From: Gammaproteobacteria bacterium
GTDB taxonomy: Bacteria > Pseudomonadota > Gammaproteobacteria > Burkholderiales > Nitrosomonadaceae
NCBI GenBank assembly: GCA_015709635.1
Contig: CP054180.1
Span: 3,100,001-3,164,000 of the forward strand
Direction of reading: 5' to 3'
Length of the DNA stretch: 64,000 nt
The position numbers and the translations under genes are program-made. Of the stretch, positions 1 to 8,378 are shown piece after piece. Under the pieces are notes generated by a model that was not told the origin of the DNA, searched no databases, and saw nothing but the letters and a program-made list of their open reading frames with translations. Position 1 is the stretch's first letter, and every line of letters starts with the position of its first letter.

Positions 1-1
1 T

Positions 2-646
2 GTCCCGGCTTTTAAAGATCTATTTGAAGGATTCGGTGCCGAATTGCCTGCTCCGACGCTTCTGGTCATGAAGTTATCGGATTTTTTTGTGGCTTACTGG
101 TGGGCGATTCTGGGTGTTCTGGGCGGTGGAATCTATGCTTTTTTGTATACCTGGAAACGCTCGGTTCCCATGCAGCGTGTCATGGACCGCTTTGCGCTTA
201 AGCTGCCGATTTTCGGTGAAGTTATCCGCAAAGCCACCATTGCACGCTGGTCCCGCACACTTTCGACGATGTTCGCGGCAGGCGTTCCTCTGGTGGAGGC
301 GTTGGATTCCGTCGCCGGGGCTGCCGGAAATTTTATTTATTACGAAGCTACCAAGAATATACAACTTGAAGTCAGTACCGGTAATAGCTTGACGTCTTCC
401 ATGGCCGGTGCCAATGTTTTTCCGAATATGGTGATCCAAATGGTTGCCATCGGTGAGGAAGCCGGATCGCTTGATTCCATGCTCAGTAAAATTGCCGACT
501 TTTATGAAGCGGAAGTGGATGATGCGGTAGCCGCGCTTTCAAGTCTGATGGAGCCGATCATCATGGTCGTACTGGGCACGCTCATCGGCGGTATGGTCAT
601 TGCAATGTACTTACCTATCTTCAAAATGGGTATGGTTGTTAGTTAA
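2..646 (+). CDS. pilC: Type IV pilus inner-membrane platform protein PilC, C-terminal part (5' end outside window)
   Basis: The reading frame is open from base 2, so the gene starts before the window; about 214 codons are visible. The visible part is the second T2SS-F domain of a PilC/GspF protein: a membrane segment near the window start (YWWAILGVLGGGIYAF), the cytoplasmic helical domain with the family run FYEAEVDDAVAALSSLMEP, and the last membrane segment ending in MYLPIFKMG. PilC is the inner-membrane platform of the type IV pilus, on which the PilB and PilT ATPases act. An in-frame TTG at base 44 is not the true start, because family homology runs through it. The prepilin peptidase gene follows 20 bp downstream, the usual pilBCD order. 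Confidence 0.95.
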   Translation, partial: VPAFKDLFEGFGAELPAPTLLVMKLSDFFVAYWWAILGVLGGGIYAFLYTWKRSVPMQRVMDRFALKLPIFGEVIRKATIARWSRTLSTMFAAGVPLVEALDSVAGAAGNFIYYEATKNIQLEVSTGNSLTSSMAGANVFPNMVIQMVAIGEEAGSLDSMLSKIADFYEAEVDDAVAALSSLMEPIIMVVLGTLIGGMVIAMYLPIFKMGMVVS

Positions 647-666
647 ACATACTTTCCTCAAGAATC

Positions 667-1527
667 ATGTCATTCCTATCCATACTGCAAGATTCACCCG
701 CTCTCTTCGCATCCTGTACGACCATACTCGGTTTAATGATCGGCAGTTTCCTCAATGTCGTGATTTACCGGCTCCCCGAAATGATGAAAAGGAGTTGGTT
801 ACAACAATGCGCGGAGCTTCAAGGTAAAGAAACCGAGGTATCGCCAACATTTAATCTTTTCACACCGCGTTCAGCGTGTGTCCAGTGCGGGCACAAAATA
901 ACCGCATGGGAGAATATTCCAATCATTAGCTATCTCATGCTTCGAGGACGATGCTCCCATTGCCATACGCACATTTCTCCGCGTTATCCTATCGTAGAAG
1001 TCATCACAGCGCTGATGAGCGGTTTTGTCGCCTGGCATTATGGTTACGGTTTTGTGGCGATTGCAGCATTAATCCTTGTGTGGGCGCTCATTGCTTTAGC
1101 TGTCATTGATCTGAATACGCAATTATTGCCGGATGATATAACGCTGCCGTTACTCTGGATCGGTCTGCTGGTCAATACCAATCATGGTTTCACCGATATC
1201 CAATCCGCAGTAATCGGCGCGGTTGCAGGTTATCTGTCCTTGTGGTCAATTTACTGGTGCTTTAAACTCACAACCGGCAAGGAAGGCATGGGATATGGCG
1301 ATTTTAAACTGTTAGCCGCCATTGGGGCATGGTTGGGCTGGAGCATGCTCCCTATCGTTATCCTTTTCTCATCTCTGGTAGGCGCACTTGTCGGTATCGG
1401 TTTGATTCTTACTGCCAAATTGAACAGGAATATTCCCATTCCATTCGGCCCTTATCTGGTGGGCGGTGCGCTTATCGCCCTCTTCTGGGGAAAACAACTG
1501 GCTGATACTTATCTTGGTTTATTTTAA
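667..1527 (+). CDS. pilD: Prepilin peptidase / N-methyltransferase PilD
   Basis: Protein of 286 aa, full length for the A24 aspartic peptidase family. The N-terminal cytoplasmic domain has two zinc-type cysteine pairs (CVQCGH and CSHCHTH). About seven hydrophobic segments follow. The two catalytic aspartates appear to be those in AVIDLNTQLLPDD and in the GxGD motif GMGYGDFKL. PilD cleaves the leader peptide of type IV prepilins (and type II secretion pseudopilins) and N-methylates the new first residue in the inner membrane. It lies between pilC and coaE, the standard arrangement in beta- and gammaproteobacteria, and is probably co-transcribed with both. An overlapping ORF starting at 600 in another frame is a shadow. 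Confidence 0.97.
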   Translation: MSFLSILQDSPALFASCTTILGLMIGSFLNVVIYRLPEMMKRSWLQQCAELQGKETEVSPTFNLFTPRSACVQCGHKITAWENIPIISYLMLRGRCSHCHTHISPRYPIVEVITALMSGFVAWHYGYGFVAIAALILVWALIALAVIDLNTQLLPDDITLPLLWIGLLVNTNHGFTDIQSAVIGAVAGYLSLWSIYWCFKLTTGKEGMGYGDFKLLAAIGAWLGWSMLPIVILFSSLVGALVGIGLILTAKLNRNIPIPFGPYLVGGALIALFWGKQLADTYLGLF

Positions 1528-1530
1528 TCC

Positions 1531-2151
1531 ATGACTTTCATTGTTGGTCTTACCGGCGGAATCGGCTGCGGCAAATCGTGTGCTAGCCGGTTGTTTTCGG
1601 AATTAGGCATTGATGTTGTGGATACCGATGTCATTGCCCGGCAATTAACCCAGCCGCACGGTCAAGCTATCAATTCGATCAAAGATTCATTCGGGAATGC
1701 TTTTCTAACAACGGACGGCTCTCTGGACAGAGAAAAAATGCGCAATCTGGTTTTCTCGGATAGCTGTGCGCGACATAAACTGGAAGAAATTCTCCATCCG
1801 TTAATACTGCAAGAAGCCATAGCGCAAATCGAACAAAGCCGTTCTCCCTATACCATAATCGCGGTTCCATTATTGCTTGAAACAAACGATTACGATCCTA
1901 TCGTTCAACGCATTCTGGTCATTGATTGTGAGGAACAGACCCAAATTTCACGTACCATGGCGCGCAGTCAATTATCAGAGCAAGAGGTAAAAGCCATAAT
2001 GGCACAGCAGATTTCACGCAAAGATCGCTTACAAAAAGCTGATGACGTGATTATTAATAATCGGGATATTGATTTTCTGAAAGTGCAAGTCATCCAGTTA
2101 CATCACCGGTATCTGGTATTTTCCAAGGACGGAAACCAGACCGTAAATTAG
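1531..2151 (+). CDS. coaE: Dephospho-CoA kinase
   Basis: Protein of 206 aa, the normal length. It catalyses the last step of coenzyme A synthesis, ATP-dependent phosphorylation of the 3'-hydroxyl of dephospho-CoA. The P-loop GLTGGIGCGKS is at residues 6-16, followed by the family signature around VVDTDVIARQL, then LREKM-like and HPLI segments. The ATG lies only 3 bp after the pilD stop, so translation is probably coupled to pilD. Nothing unusual is seen; catalytic motifs are intact. Confidence 0.97.
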   Translation: MTFIVGLTGGIGCGKSCASRLFSELGIDVVDTDVIARQLTQPHGQAINSIKDSFGNAFLTTDGSLDREKMRNLVFSDSCARHKLEEILHPLILQEAIAQIEQSRSPYTIIAVPLLLETNDYDPIVQRILVIDCEEQTQISRTMARSQLSEQEVKAIMAQQISRKDRLQKADDVIINNRDIDFLKVQVIQLHHRYLVFSKDGNQTVN

Positions 2152-2248
2152 CAGGAAGAAATTGTTTGGGAAAATTAAATCTTTTGTGAAATAATCTAGA
2201 TGGCAGAATTCTAATATCTCTAATTTCTCCTGTGGATGTACAGCTATT

Positions 2249-3004
2249 GTGATTTGTTACGAACACCCGCTAAATGAGCGTATCCGCACCCTTCTTCGAC
2301 TCGAGGATTTATTCAATAAAATTGATTTCTTTTCTACAAAAGATACTGCCACTGAACATCATGCTTCCCTCGTTGCGTTATTTGAAGTTCTTGAAATTAC
2401 CAGTCGCGCGGATATTAAATCAGATTTACTGCAAGAGCTTGAGCGACAAAAGCAAATCCTTGAGATGCTGCGGAAAAATCCGGATGTATCGGAAACAGTG
2501 CTTGATAGTGTGCTCAACGACATAAAAATTACCTTCCGGGAAATGCTGGATTTTCCAGGAAAAGTCGGCGAGCACTTACGTGAGAATGAATGGTTAATGG
2601 CGATCAAACAACGCATCGCGATACCGGGCGGTTGTTGTGTGTTCGATTTGCCATCGTATCACTATTGGTTGAATCTGGATCCCGCTCATCGCCACAAAGA
2701 CTTCGACGAATGGCTAACGCCATTTCAACCCATCCGCAATGCTTTTGGTATTGTGCTGTACTTATTGAGGAAAAGCGGCAGAACCCTGCAGGTTGTCGCA
2801 AATCAGGGCGTTTTCCAACAGACGGGATCGGAATATACGGCGCATATGTTGAGACTTAACTTAAGCGATCAATTACCCTGTATTCCAGAGATCAGTGCCA
2901 ACAAATACGCGCTCAATATCCGTTTTATCCCGATGCACGCCGGTCAAAAAAATAAGGTTTATGAAGGTGACGTTAAATTTGAACTTACTTTCTGTAATCT
3001 ATAG
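2249..3004 (+). CDS. zapD: Cell division protein ZapD
   Basis: Protein of 251 aa matching the ZapD (DUF1342) family along its length. ZapD is a cytoplasmic FtsZ-binding protein that bundles FtsZ protofilaments at midcell. The start is a GTG; translating from it gives ICYEHPLNERIRTLLRLEDLF, the conserved family N-terminus, and no earlier in-frame start fits. It follows coaE after about 97 bp and completes the pilB-pilC-pilD-coaE-zapD block common in proteobacteria. The FtsZ partner is encoded about 21 kb away in this window. In many relatives the zinc-finger gene yacG follows zapD; none is seen here. Confidence 0.93.
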   Translation: MICYEHPLNERIRTLLRLEDLFNKIDFFSTKDTATEHHASLVALFEVLEITSRADIKSDLLQELERQKQILEMLRKNPDVSETVLDSVLNDIKITFREMLDFPGKVGEHLRENEWLMAIKQRIAIPGGCCVFDLPSYHYWLNLDPAHRHKDFDEWLTPFQPIRNAFGIVLYLLRKSGRTLQVVANQGVFQQTGSEYTAHMLRLNLSDQLPCIPEISANKYALNIRFIPMHAGQKNKVYEGDVKFELTFCNL

Positions 3005-3102
3005 CATTACAAGAGATTGTAATGATCATACAAACCGGATTCTGTGATGCAGGAAATACCTGTGGACTTTCACAAGAACTGTGTAATCGAAGGACAGCAC
3101 TA

Positions 3103-3147
3103 TGAGCGCTACCATTTAAACACTGACATTAAATTCAGTAGCACTCA
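3103..3147. terminator. Long imperfect hairpin between convergent zapD and cphA
   Basis: TGAGCGCTAC (3103-3112) pairs with GTAGCACTCA (3138-3147), 9 of 10 positions, and an inner ATTTAA (3114-3119) pairs with TTAAAT (3129-3134). It sits in the 170-bp gap between the 3' ends of zapD (+) and cphA (-). A bidirectional transcription end is the simplest reading, but there is no clear T-run, so the role is inferred only from position and symmetry. Confidence 0.35.
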
Positions 3148-3174
3148 TATTAAACTTGATTAGCCGGATGCGAA

Positions 3175-5748
3175 TTACCCTAATGCGATACGGTTATTGA
3201 TCTGCCCAAGTGACTTCTCAACCTGATCAACCAAAATAAGGCACAATTCACCATCCTGCAAATTGGATAGCGCTGCATCAATTGCGATAGATTCTCCGAC
3301 TATTTCACTTATCTTTTGCGTACGTTTGGCATTACCCAAACCTTCGCGCAATAAAGTCAATACCTCTCCATCGGCACGTCCACGCTGGCATTGATCTTGA
3401 TACAGCACCACTTCGTCAAACGCATCACCCAGGATTCTTGTCTGCTGGCGAATATCCTCATCACGCCGATCGCCCGCTGCACTAATAACCACCGAGCGTT
3501 TCTTTGATGGAATATTATCAATAGCACTTACCAGTGCCTGAATCGCATCGGGATTGTGACCGTAATCTGCAATCAGAGTAGCGTTGCGATAATTGAACAG
3601 ATTAAAACGCCCCGGTGCCGTCTGTGTATCGCTTACAAAACCGGCTACGCCGGCATGAATAACCTTCCATTCCAGCCCCAGTGCCCAGCCGGCACCAATG
3701 GCGGCCATCACATTTTCTATTTGAAAATTGATGCTGCCGTTTTTGGTCAAGGGGATCTCGCTGAGTGGCATGCGGTATTCGCCAACCTCACCTGCAACGA
3801 CGATACAACCACTTTCCACATAAATGACACGCTTATGCTGCGCACGGTGCATGGCCAGCACAGGATGATGTTTGTCGTGCGCAAAGAATATAACCGAACC
3901 GGGGCAATGATCGGCCATACTGGCAACGAGCGGATCGGCCGCATTGAGTACTGCAAAACCAGTACCCGGCATCACATTTTGCACAACAACCCGCTTCACC
4001 ACCGCTAACTCTTCAGCTGTATTGATATAGGCCATACCTAGATGATCGCCCATACCGATATTGGTCACGACGGCTACTTGGCAACGATCGAATCCCAAAC
4101 CTTCGCGTAGCAACCCCCCGCGCGCCGTTTCTAAAACAGCGGCATCGACATCCGGATGAAACAACACATTTCTCGCACTCTTCGGACCACTGCAATCGCC
4201 GGTATCAATGCACTGCCCGTCAATATAAACACCATCTGTACAAGTGACGCCAACACGCTTACGGTCCTTTTGCAAAACGTTAGCAATCAGGCGTGTTGTC
4301 GTTGTTTTACCGTTGGTGCCAGTAACAGCAATCACTGGAATACGCGCATCTTCGCCATAAGGGAACATGTAATCAATAATGGCTTCCCCCACAGCACGCC
4401 CTTTACCATACGAAGGTTGCAAATGCATGCGTAAACCAGGCGCCGCATTAACTTCTATAACACCACCACCCTGATCTTCCAATGAATTCATAACATTATC
4501 GCATACCACATCGATACCGCAGATATCCAGCCCTACCACTTTTGCAGCAGCAATCGCACGCGCCGCCAACTCAGGATGGACATCGTCGGTTACATCCGTC
4601 GCCGTGCCTCCCGTTGATAAATTGGCATTTTTACGTAATACGACGCGCATTCCTTTCACGGGTACGGATTCGGCCGTCAATCCCTGCGCCGCTAAGTGCG
4701 CCAGAGAAATCTCATCCAGATGGATTTTTGTTAACGAAGAAACATGTCCTTCGCCACGCATCGGATCACGATTGATTTGCTCCACTAACTCAAAAATGCT
4801 ATGCACGCCATCGCCGGTAACTTGCGGAGGGTCGCGCCGTGCAGCGGCAACCAGCTTATTACCGACAACCAGCAGGCGGTAATCATGCCCGGGAATATAG
4901 CGCTCTACCAAAACATTATCGCTGATTTCAGCTGCGATCATAAAAGCCGCTTTTACCTGTTCGGCGGTGACAAGATTAACCGTCACACCTTTACCCTGAT
5001 TACTGTCTTGCGGTTTTATCACGACAGGAGCACCTATCTCGCAAGCTGCCGCCCACGCATCGTCCGCATCCGTTACCTCCCGGCCTAGCGGTACCGGTAT
5101 GCCAGCCGCATGCAACAGAGTTTTCGTTAATTCTTTGTCCTGTACAATTGATTCAGCGACAGCGCTGGTCCTATCACTTTCGGAAGCTTGAATACGGCGT
5201 TGTTTACTACCCCAGCCAAATTGCACCAGACTGCCTTCCGTTAAGCGGCGGAATGGAATATCGCGCGCAACTGCTGCCTGGACAATAGAACCCGTGCTCG
5301 GCCCCAGGCGGATATCTTCATTGAGTTCTCGCAAGCGATGCAGAGCGTCTGTTAAATCAAAAGCAGTATCCTCGATAGCCGAGGCACATAAAACCTGCGC
5401 CAGTTCGAAAGCCAGCAAACCCACTTTCTCTTCACTATACCCCACGATGACGCGATAGGTGTCTGCTTCCGGAGTATGTACGGTTCGGCTGAATGTTACC
5501 GGGCAACCTGCTTGTACTTGCAGCCCTAGTGTGGCAAATTCAAGTACATGAGCTATCGTGACAGCTTCATGATGACCGGCGGTCTGAAGTAAAGAAATCT
5601 CAGGAAAACGCTCACGTAAGCGCGCTTCAAAACCGGCAATAGTATCAATATTGTTTTCGGATCCACTACAGAAGATAGTTGCTTCAATAGAGGTATGCTG
5701 ACTCCATAAATTAGGTCCGCGCAAAGCGCGCATGCGTAATACTTTCAT
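3175..5748 (-). CDS. cphA: Cyanophycin synthetase CphA (full-length paralogue)
   Basis: Protein of 857 aa. Cyanophycin synthetase adds Asp and then Arg to a poly-aspartate backbone, using ATP at two separate sites, to make the nitrogen-storage polymer cyanophycin in the cytoplasm. Domains seen: a CphA N-domain (residues 1-150, starting MKVLRMRALRGPNLWS), an ATP-grasp domain (about 216-460, with VVIKPQDSNQGKGV and GIDVV/EVNAAPGLRMH), and a complete Mur-ligase-like module with P-loop GTNGKTTTT (477-485), GMGDHLG and a C-terminal domain containing DYGHNPDAIQ. In the N-domain the HxxEH motif is reduced to HVLEF (67-71), and the region before it differs from the cyanobacterial form. Its ATG overlaps the cphA' stop by 4 bp, so the two are translationally coupled. 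No cyanophycinase (cphB) is in the window. Confidence 0.93.
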   Translation of the reverse strand: MKVLRMRALRGPNLWSQHTSIEATIFCSGSENNIDTIAGFEARLRERFPEISLLQTAGHHEAVTIAHVLEFATLGLQVQAGCPVTFSRTVHTPEADTYRVIVGYSEEKVGLLAFELAQVLCASAIEDTAFDLTDALHRLRELNEDIRLGPSTGSIVQAAVARDIPFRRLTEGSLVQFGWGSKQRRIQASESDRTSAVAESIVQDKELTKTLLHAAGIPVPLGREVTDADDAWAAACEIGAPVVIKPQDSNQGKGVTVNLVTAEQVKAAFMIAAEISDNVLVERYIPGHDYRLLVVGNKLVAAARRDPPQVTGDGVHSIFELVEQINRDPMRGEGHVSSLTKIHLDEISLAHLAAQGLTAESVPVKGMRVVLRKNANLSTGGTATDVTDDVHPELAARAIAAAKVVGLDICGIDVVCDNVMNSLEDQGGGVIEVNAAPGLRMHLQPSYGKGRAVGEAIIDYMFPYGEDARIPVIAVTGTNGKTTTTRLIANVLQKDRKRVGVTCTDGVYIDGQCIDTGDCSGPKSARNVLFHPDVDAAVLETARGGLLREGLGFDRCQVAVVTNIGMGDHLGMAYINTAEELAVVKRVVVQNVMPGTGFAVLNAADPLVASMADHCPGSVIFFAHDKHHPVLAMHRAQHKRVIYVESGCIVVAGEVGEYRMPLSEIPLTKNGSINFQIENVMAAIGAGWALGLEWKVIHAGVAGFVSDTQTAPGRFNLFNYRNATLIADYGHNPDAIQALVSAIDNIPSKKRSVVISAAGDRRDEDIRQQTRILGDAFDEVVLYQDQCQRGRADGEVLTLLREGLGNAKRTQKISEIVGESIAIDAALSNLQDGELCLILVDQVEKSLGQINNRIALG

Positions 5749-8075
5749 AACTTAATCCCTTGAGTTTGTAATCCGGTGGGAAGATTCTGATTTTCAGATT
5801 TGAATTTTTCTTGACTAAAACCGAATGTTTCAATGCCAACACGTATAAGATCAGGTTCAATACCTAATGCCCAAGCAGCTGCCACTGCTGCCAATATATT
5901 TTCTATAGCTTGTGTGCTTTTCGCTCCGCCTTCCGAAGATAGTGCACCTACATCGATCAGTAATGCCTCACTTGAACCGGAAACAAGTACAATCTTGTCA
6001 TTCCGCACTATCACAGCCCGTTTTCCTTGCGTAGGACCGGTTCCATTCGCACGATGTTGGATGATCACCGGTAAATCCGGCTCGCTACTGAAGAAGATGA
6101 CTTCGCCATGACACAATTCGGATATCTCAACCAGCATTTCATCTTTTGCATTAAGCACGGCGGCGCCGATCGGCAGCTTCACGCCTTTTTCCACATCGTC
6201 AACGGCTGCAGCAGTAGGCGTTACAACATCGGCCTGCGTGCGCAACACAGTATAAACCTGCTTCCGGGTTTCAATTCCATGCCGTCCGAAATGATAAGCG
6301 GGGTCAGCATTTGTAATGACGCCGACCTGACAGCTATCATAGGCCAACCCTTCATTTAATAGCGTCTCAAAACCATTTTCAAAAACAGCAGCCTCAACGG
6401 TCGGATTCATCAACGTGCGATTTGCCGCCGCCCAATTAGCGCTATTGTTTTTGTCAATTTTCCTGTAATCCAGATAGAGTCCGTCGCTGCATGCCAAACC
6501 CGTTTGTCTACCGGAGAGAATCAGCAATCGGGCAACAAGGTAAGCAACCGACGTTTTACCATAGCTTCCGGAAATTCCGACAATAGGGATGCGGCCATTC
6601 TCTTGATTTGGGAATAAGTGATCTACGATTGCTTTTCCAACAGGCCGTGGTGTACCAATTGCCGGCTTGATATGCATTAACAAACTCGGGCCCGCGTTCA
6701 CTTCAACAATAGCGCCGCCTTGTTCATTTAGTGGACGTGAAATATCGCTGGTAACCAGATCAATACCGGCAATATCCAAACCGATGACACGCGCCGCAAG
6801 TGATGCAATAGATGCGGTACCCGGATGAACTTGATCCGTCACATCGAATGCATGATTTCCATTACGCTGAATCAAAACTTTGATACCGGCCGGCACGATG
6901 GAATCGCGATGATAGCCTTGGCGCGCAATTTCTATTTGCGCTGCGCTATCCAAACGGATCAGATTGAGCGGATGATCTTCCGTCGGCCCACGCCGGGGAT
7001 CGGAATTAATTTGCAATTCGATCAACTCGGCAATAGTTGAAACGCCGTCTCCATTAACGGATACCGAATCACCCCGTGTGGCGGCTATAAGACGGTCGCC
7101 GACAACCAGCAGGCGATGTTCAGTACCTGGAATATAACGTTCCACCAATACACCGCTGCCTTCTTTTAATGCCACATGATAAGCCGACTCGATTTCTTCG
7201 CGCTGGCTCAGCTCAATAAAAACGCCACGGCCATGATTACCATCGTATGGCTTGACAACAACCGGCATGCCGAGATCATTCGCCGCTTCCCATGCGGCTT
7301 CGGCACTTTCGACAATACACCCTTCCGGAACAGGAATACCGCAAGATTGCAGCAATGATTTTGTCAAGTCCTTATCGCGTGAAATGCTTTCGGCAACGGC
7401 CGGAGTACGATCGGTCTCAGCAGTCCAAATGTGACGGCAACGCGCACCGTAGCCCAACTGCACAAGATTCCCTTTTGCAATCAGACGGGTAGCCGGAATA
7501 TTGCGCGCAATAGCGGCATCCACAATACAAGCTGTGGAAGGTCCAAGCCAAAGCGAGTCGACTAAATCGCGCAGATGCCGGATAGCGCCATCGACATCAA
7601 AAGATGGGTCATCGGACTGCTGAAAATTCATTGCGGCAAGCACCAATTCACGCGCAGAATGCAAAGCCGCTGTGGTGATTTCCGCATGCCATGCACTTAA
7701 TGCCACTTTGTAAACACCACGCACCGAAGTTTCACGCGCCCGGCCGAAACCGCCACGCATACCCGCCAGATTCTGGAGCTCCAACGTGACATGTTCAAGA
7801 ATATGGCACGGCCAAGTACCTTCCTGAACGCGGCGCAAAAAACCGCCACGCTCTTCATAACTGCAACGGTGCTCGATCAGCGACGGCAACCATGCCGATA
7901 ACCGTTCATAAAAACCTGAAATCTTATCGGAAGGAAAATCTTCAAGCTCACCAATATCCACTGTGGCCTCAAGAGCGGGATAATAAGTCCATAGGTTAGG
8001 ACCATTTAAGTGCTTTATTTCAATAAATTTAAGATCTTTCACACTATTGCACTCTAAATTTAAGGAGTCAGACAT
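5745..8075 (-). CDS. cphA': Cyanophycin synthetase paralogue CphA' (C-terminally short)
   Basis: Protein of 776 aa, first gene of a two-gene operon with cphA. The N-domain (to about residue 180) is of canonical type: LNGPNLWTYYPALEATVD, EHRCSYEERGGFLRRV, GTWPCHILEHVTLELQ with HILEH at 91-95. The ATP-grasp domain (about 245-485) is intact (VVVKPYDGNHGRGV; EVNAGPSLLMH). The Mur-ligase-like part has a changed P-loop, GISGSYGKTS (500-509), lacks the GDHLG motif (PAYHFGR instead), and the protein ends just after the central domain, so the C-terminal Mur domain with the HNPD motif is absent. Two-paralogue systems are known in betaproteobacteria; a shorter paralogue that polymerises pre-formed beta-Asp-Arg dipeptide (CphA2) is known in cyanobacteria. 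Whether CphA' is catalytic, a primer maker or a partner of CphA cannot be told from sequence. Confidence 0.88.
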   Translation of the reverse strand: MSDSLNLECNSVKDLKFIEIKHLNGPNLWTYYPALEATVDIGELEDFPSDKISGFYERLSAWLPSLIEHRCSYEERGGFLRRVQEGTWPCHILEHVTLELQNLAGMRGGFGRARETSVRGVYKVALSAWHAEITTAALHSARELVLAAMNFQQSDDPSFDVDGAIRHLRDLVDSLWLGPSTACIVDAAIARNIPATRLIAKGNLVQLGYGARCRHIWTAETDRTPAVAESISRDKDLTKSLLQSCGIPVPEGCIVESAEAAWEAANDLGMPVVVKPYDGNHGRGVFIELSQREEIESAYHVALKEGSGVLVERYIPGTEHRLLVVGDRLIAATRGDSVSVNGDGVSTIAELIELQINSDPRRGPTEDHPLNLIRLDSAAQIEIARQGYHRDSIVPAGIKVLIQRNGNHAFDVTDQVHPGTASIASLAARVIGLDIAGIDLVTSDISRPLNEQGGAIVEVNAGPSLLMHIKPAIGTPRPVGKAIVDHLFPNQENGRIPIVGISGSYGKTSVAYLVARLLILSGRQTGLACSDGLYLDYRKIDKNNSANWAAANRTLMNPTVEAAVFENGFETLLNEGLAYDSCQVGVITNADPAYHFGRHGIETRKQVYTVLRTQADVVTPTAAAVDDVEKGVKLPIGAAVLNAKDEMLVEISELCHGEVIFFSSEPDLPVIIQHRANGTGPTQGKRAVIVRNDKIVLVSGSSEALLIDVGALSSEGGAKSTQAIENILAAVAAAWALGIEPDLIRVGIETFGFSQEKFKSENQNLPTGLQTQGIKL

Positions 8076-8378
8076 AGAATTCGAATCAGAAAGAAGAGAT
8101 GCTATTAACGCTACTCACATTATTAGGTTTACAAAAAGCAAAACAATTTTCAGTTACATCATTTTTGTTATTTCCGGATGATTCTCAGAAAAATTCAAAT
8201 AAATTGTTACAAACCAATCACATAATATAGTTTTTATTAATCTAGAAATCCATTTTCACGCATAGAATAATGGACGCTCCTCAGTCCGGCAGCTCTTTCT
8301 GTTGACAAAAATTTACTTGGACTCAGAATATATGATTGTTTATATAATGCTTTTACCATTACTCGTTACAGGTGACTC
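8076..8378. promoter_or_regulatory. Divergent intergenic region, cphA' and CNNM/CBS gene
   Basis: This AT-rich stretch separates the divergent starts of cphA' (-) and the CNNM/CBS gene (+), so promoters for both should lie here. Toward the right gene there is a TATAAT hexamer at 8343-8348 with TTGGAC at 8318-8323 (19-bp gap). A perfect TTGACA at 8302-8307 has no well-placed -10. No gene, repeat or known riboswitch is recognised. Promoter assignment is tentative. Confidence 0.3.

Noticed and set aside
8302..8336. TTGACA (8302-8307) with TATGAT (8331-8336) as a promoter
   Set aside because: The spacing is 23 bp, too long for a sigma-70 promoter.
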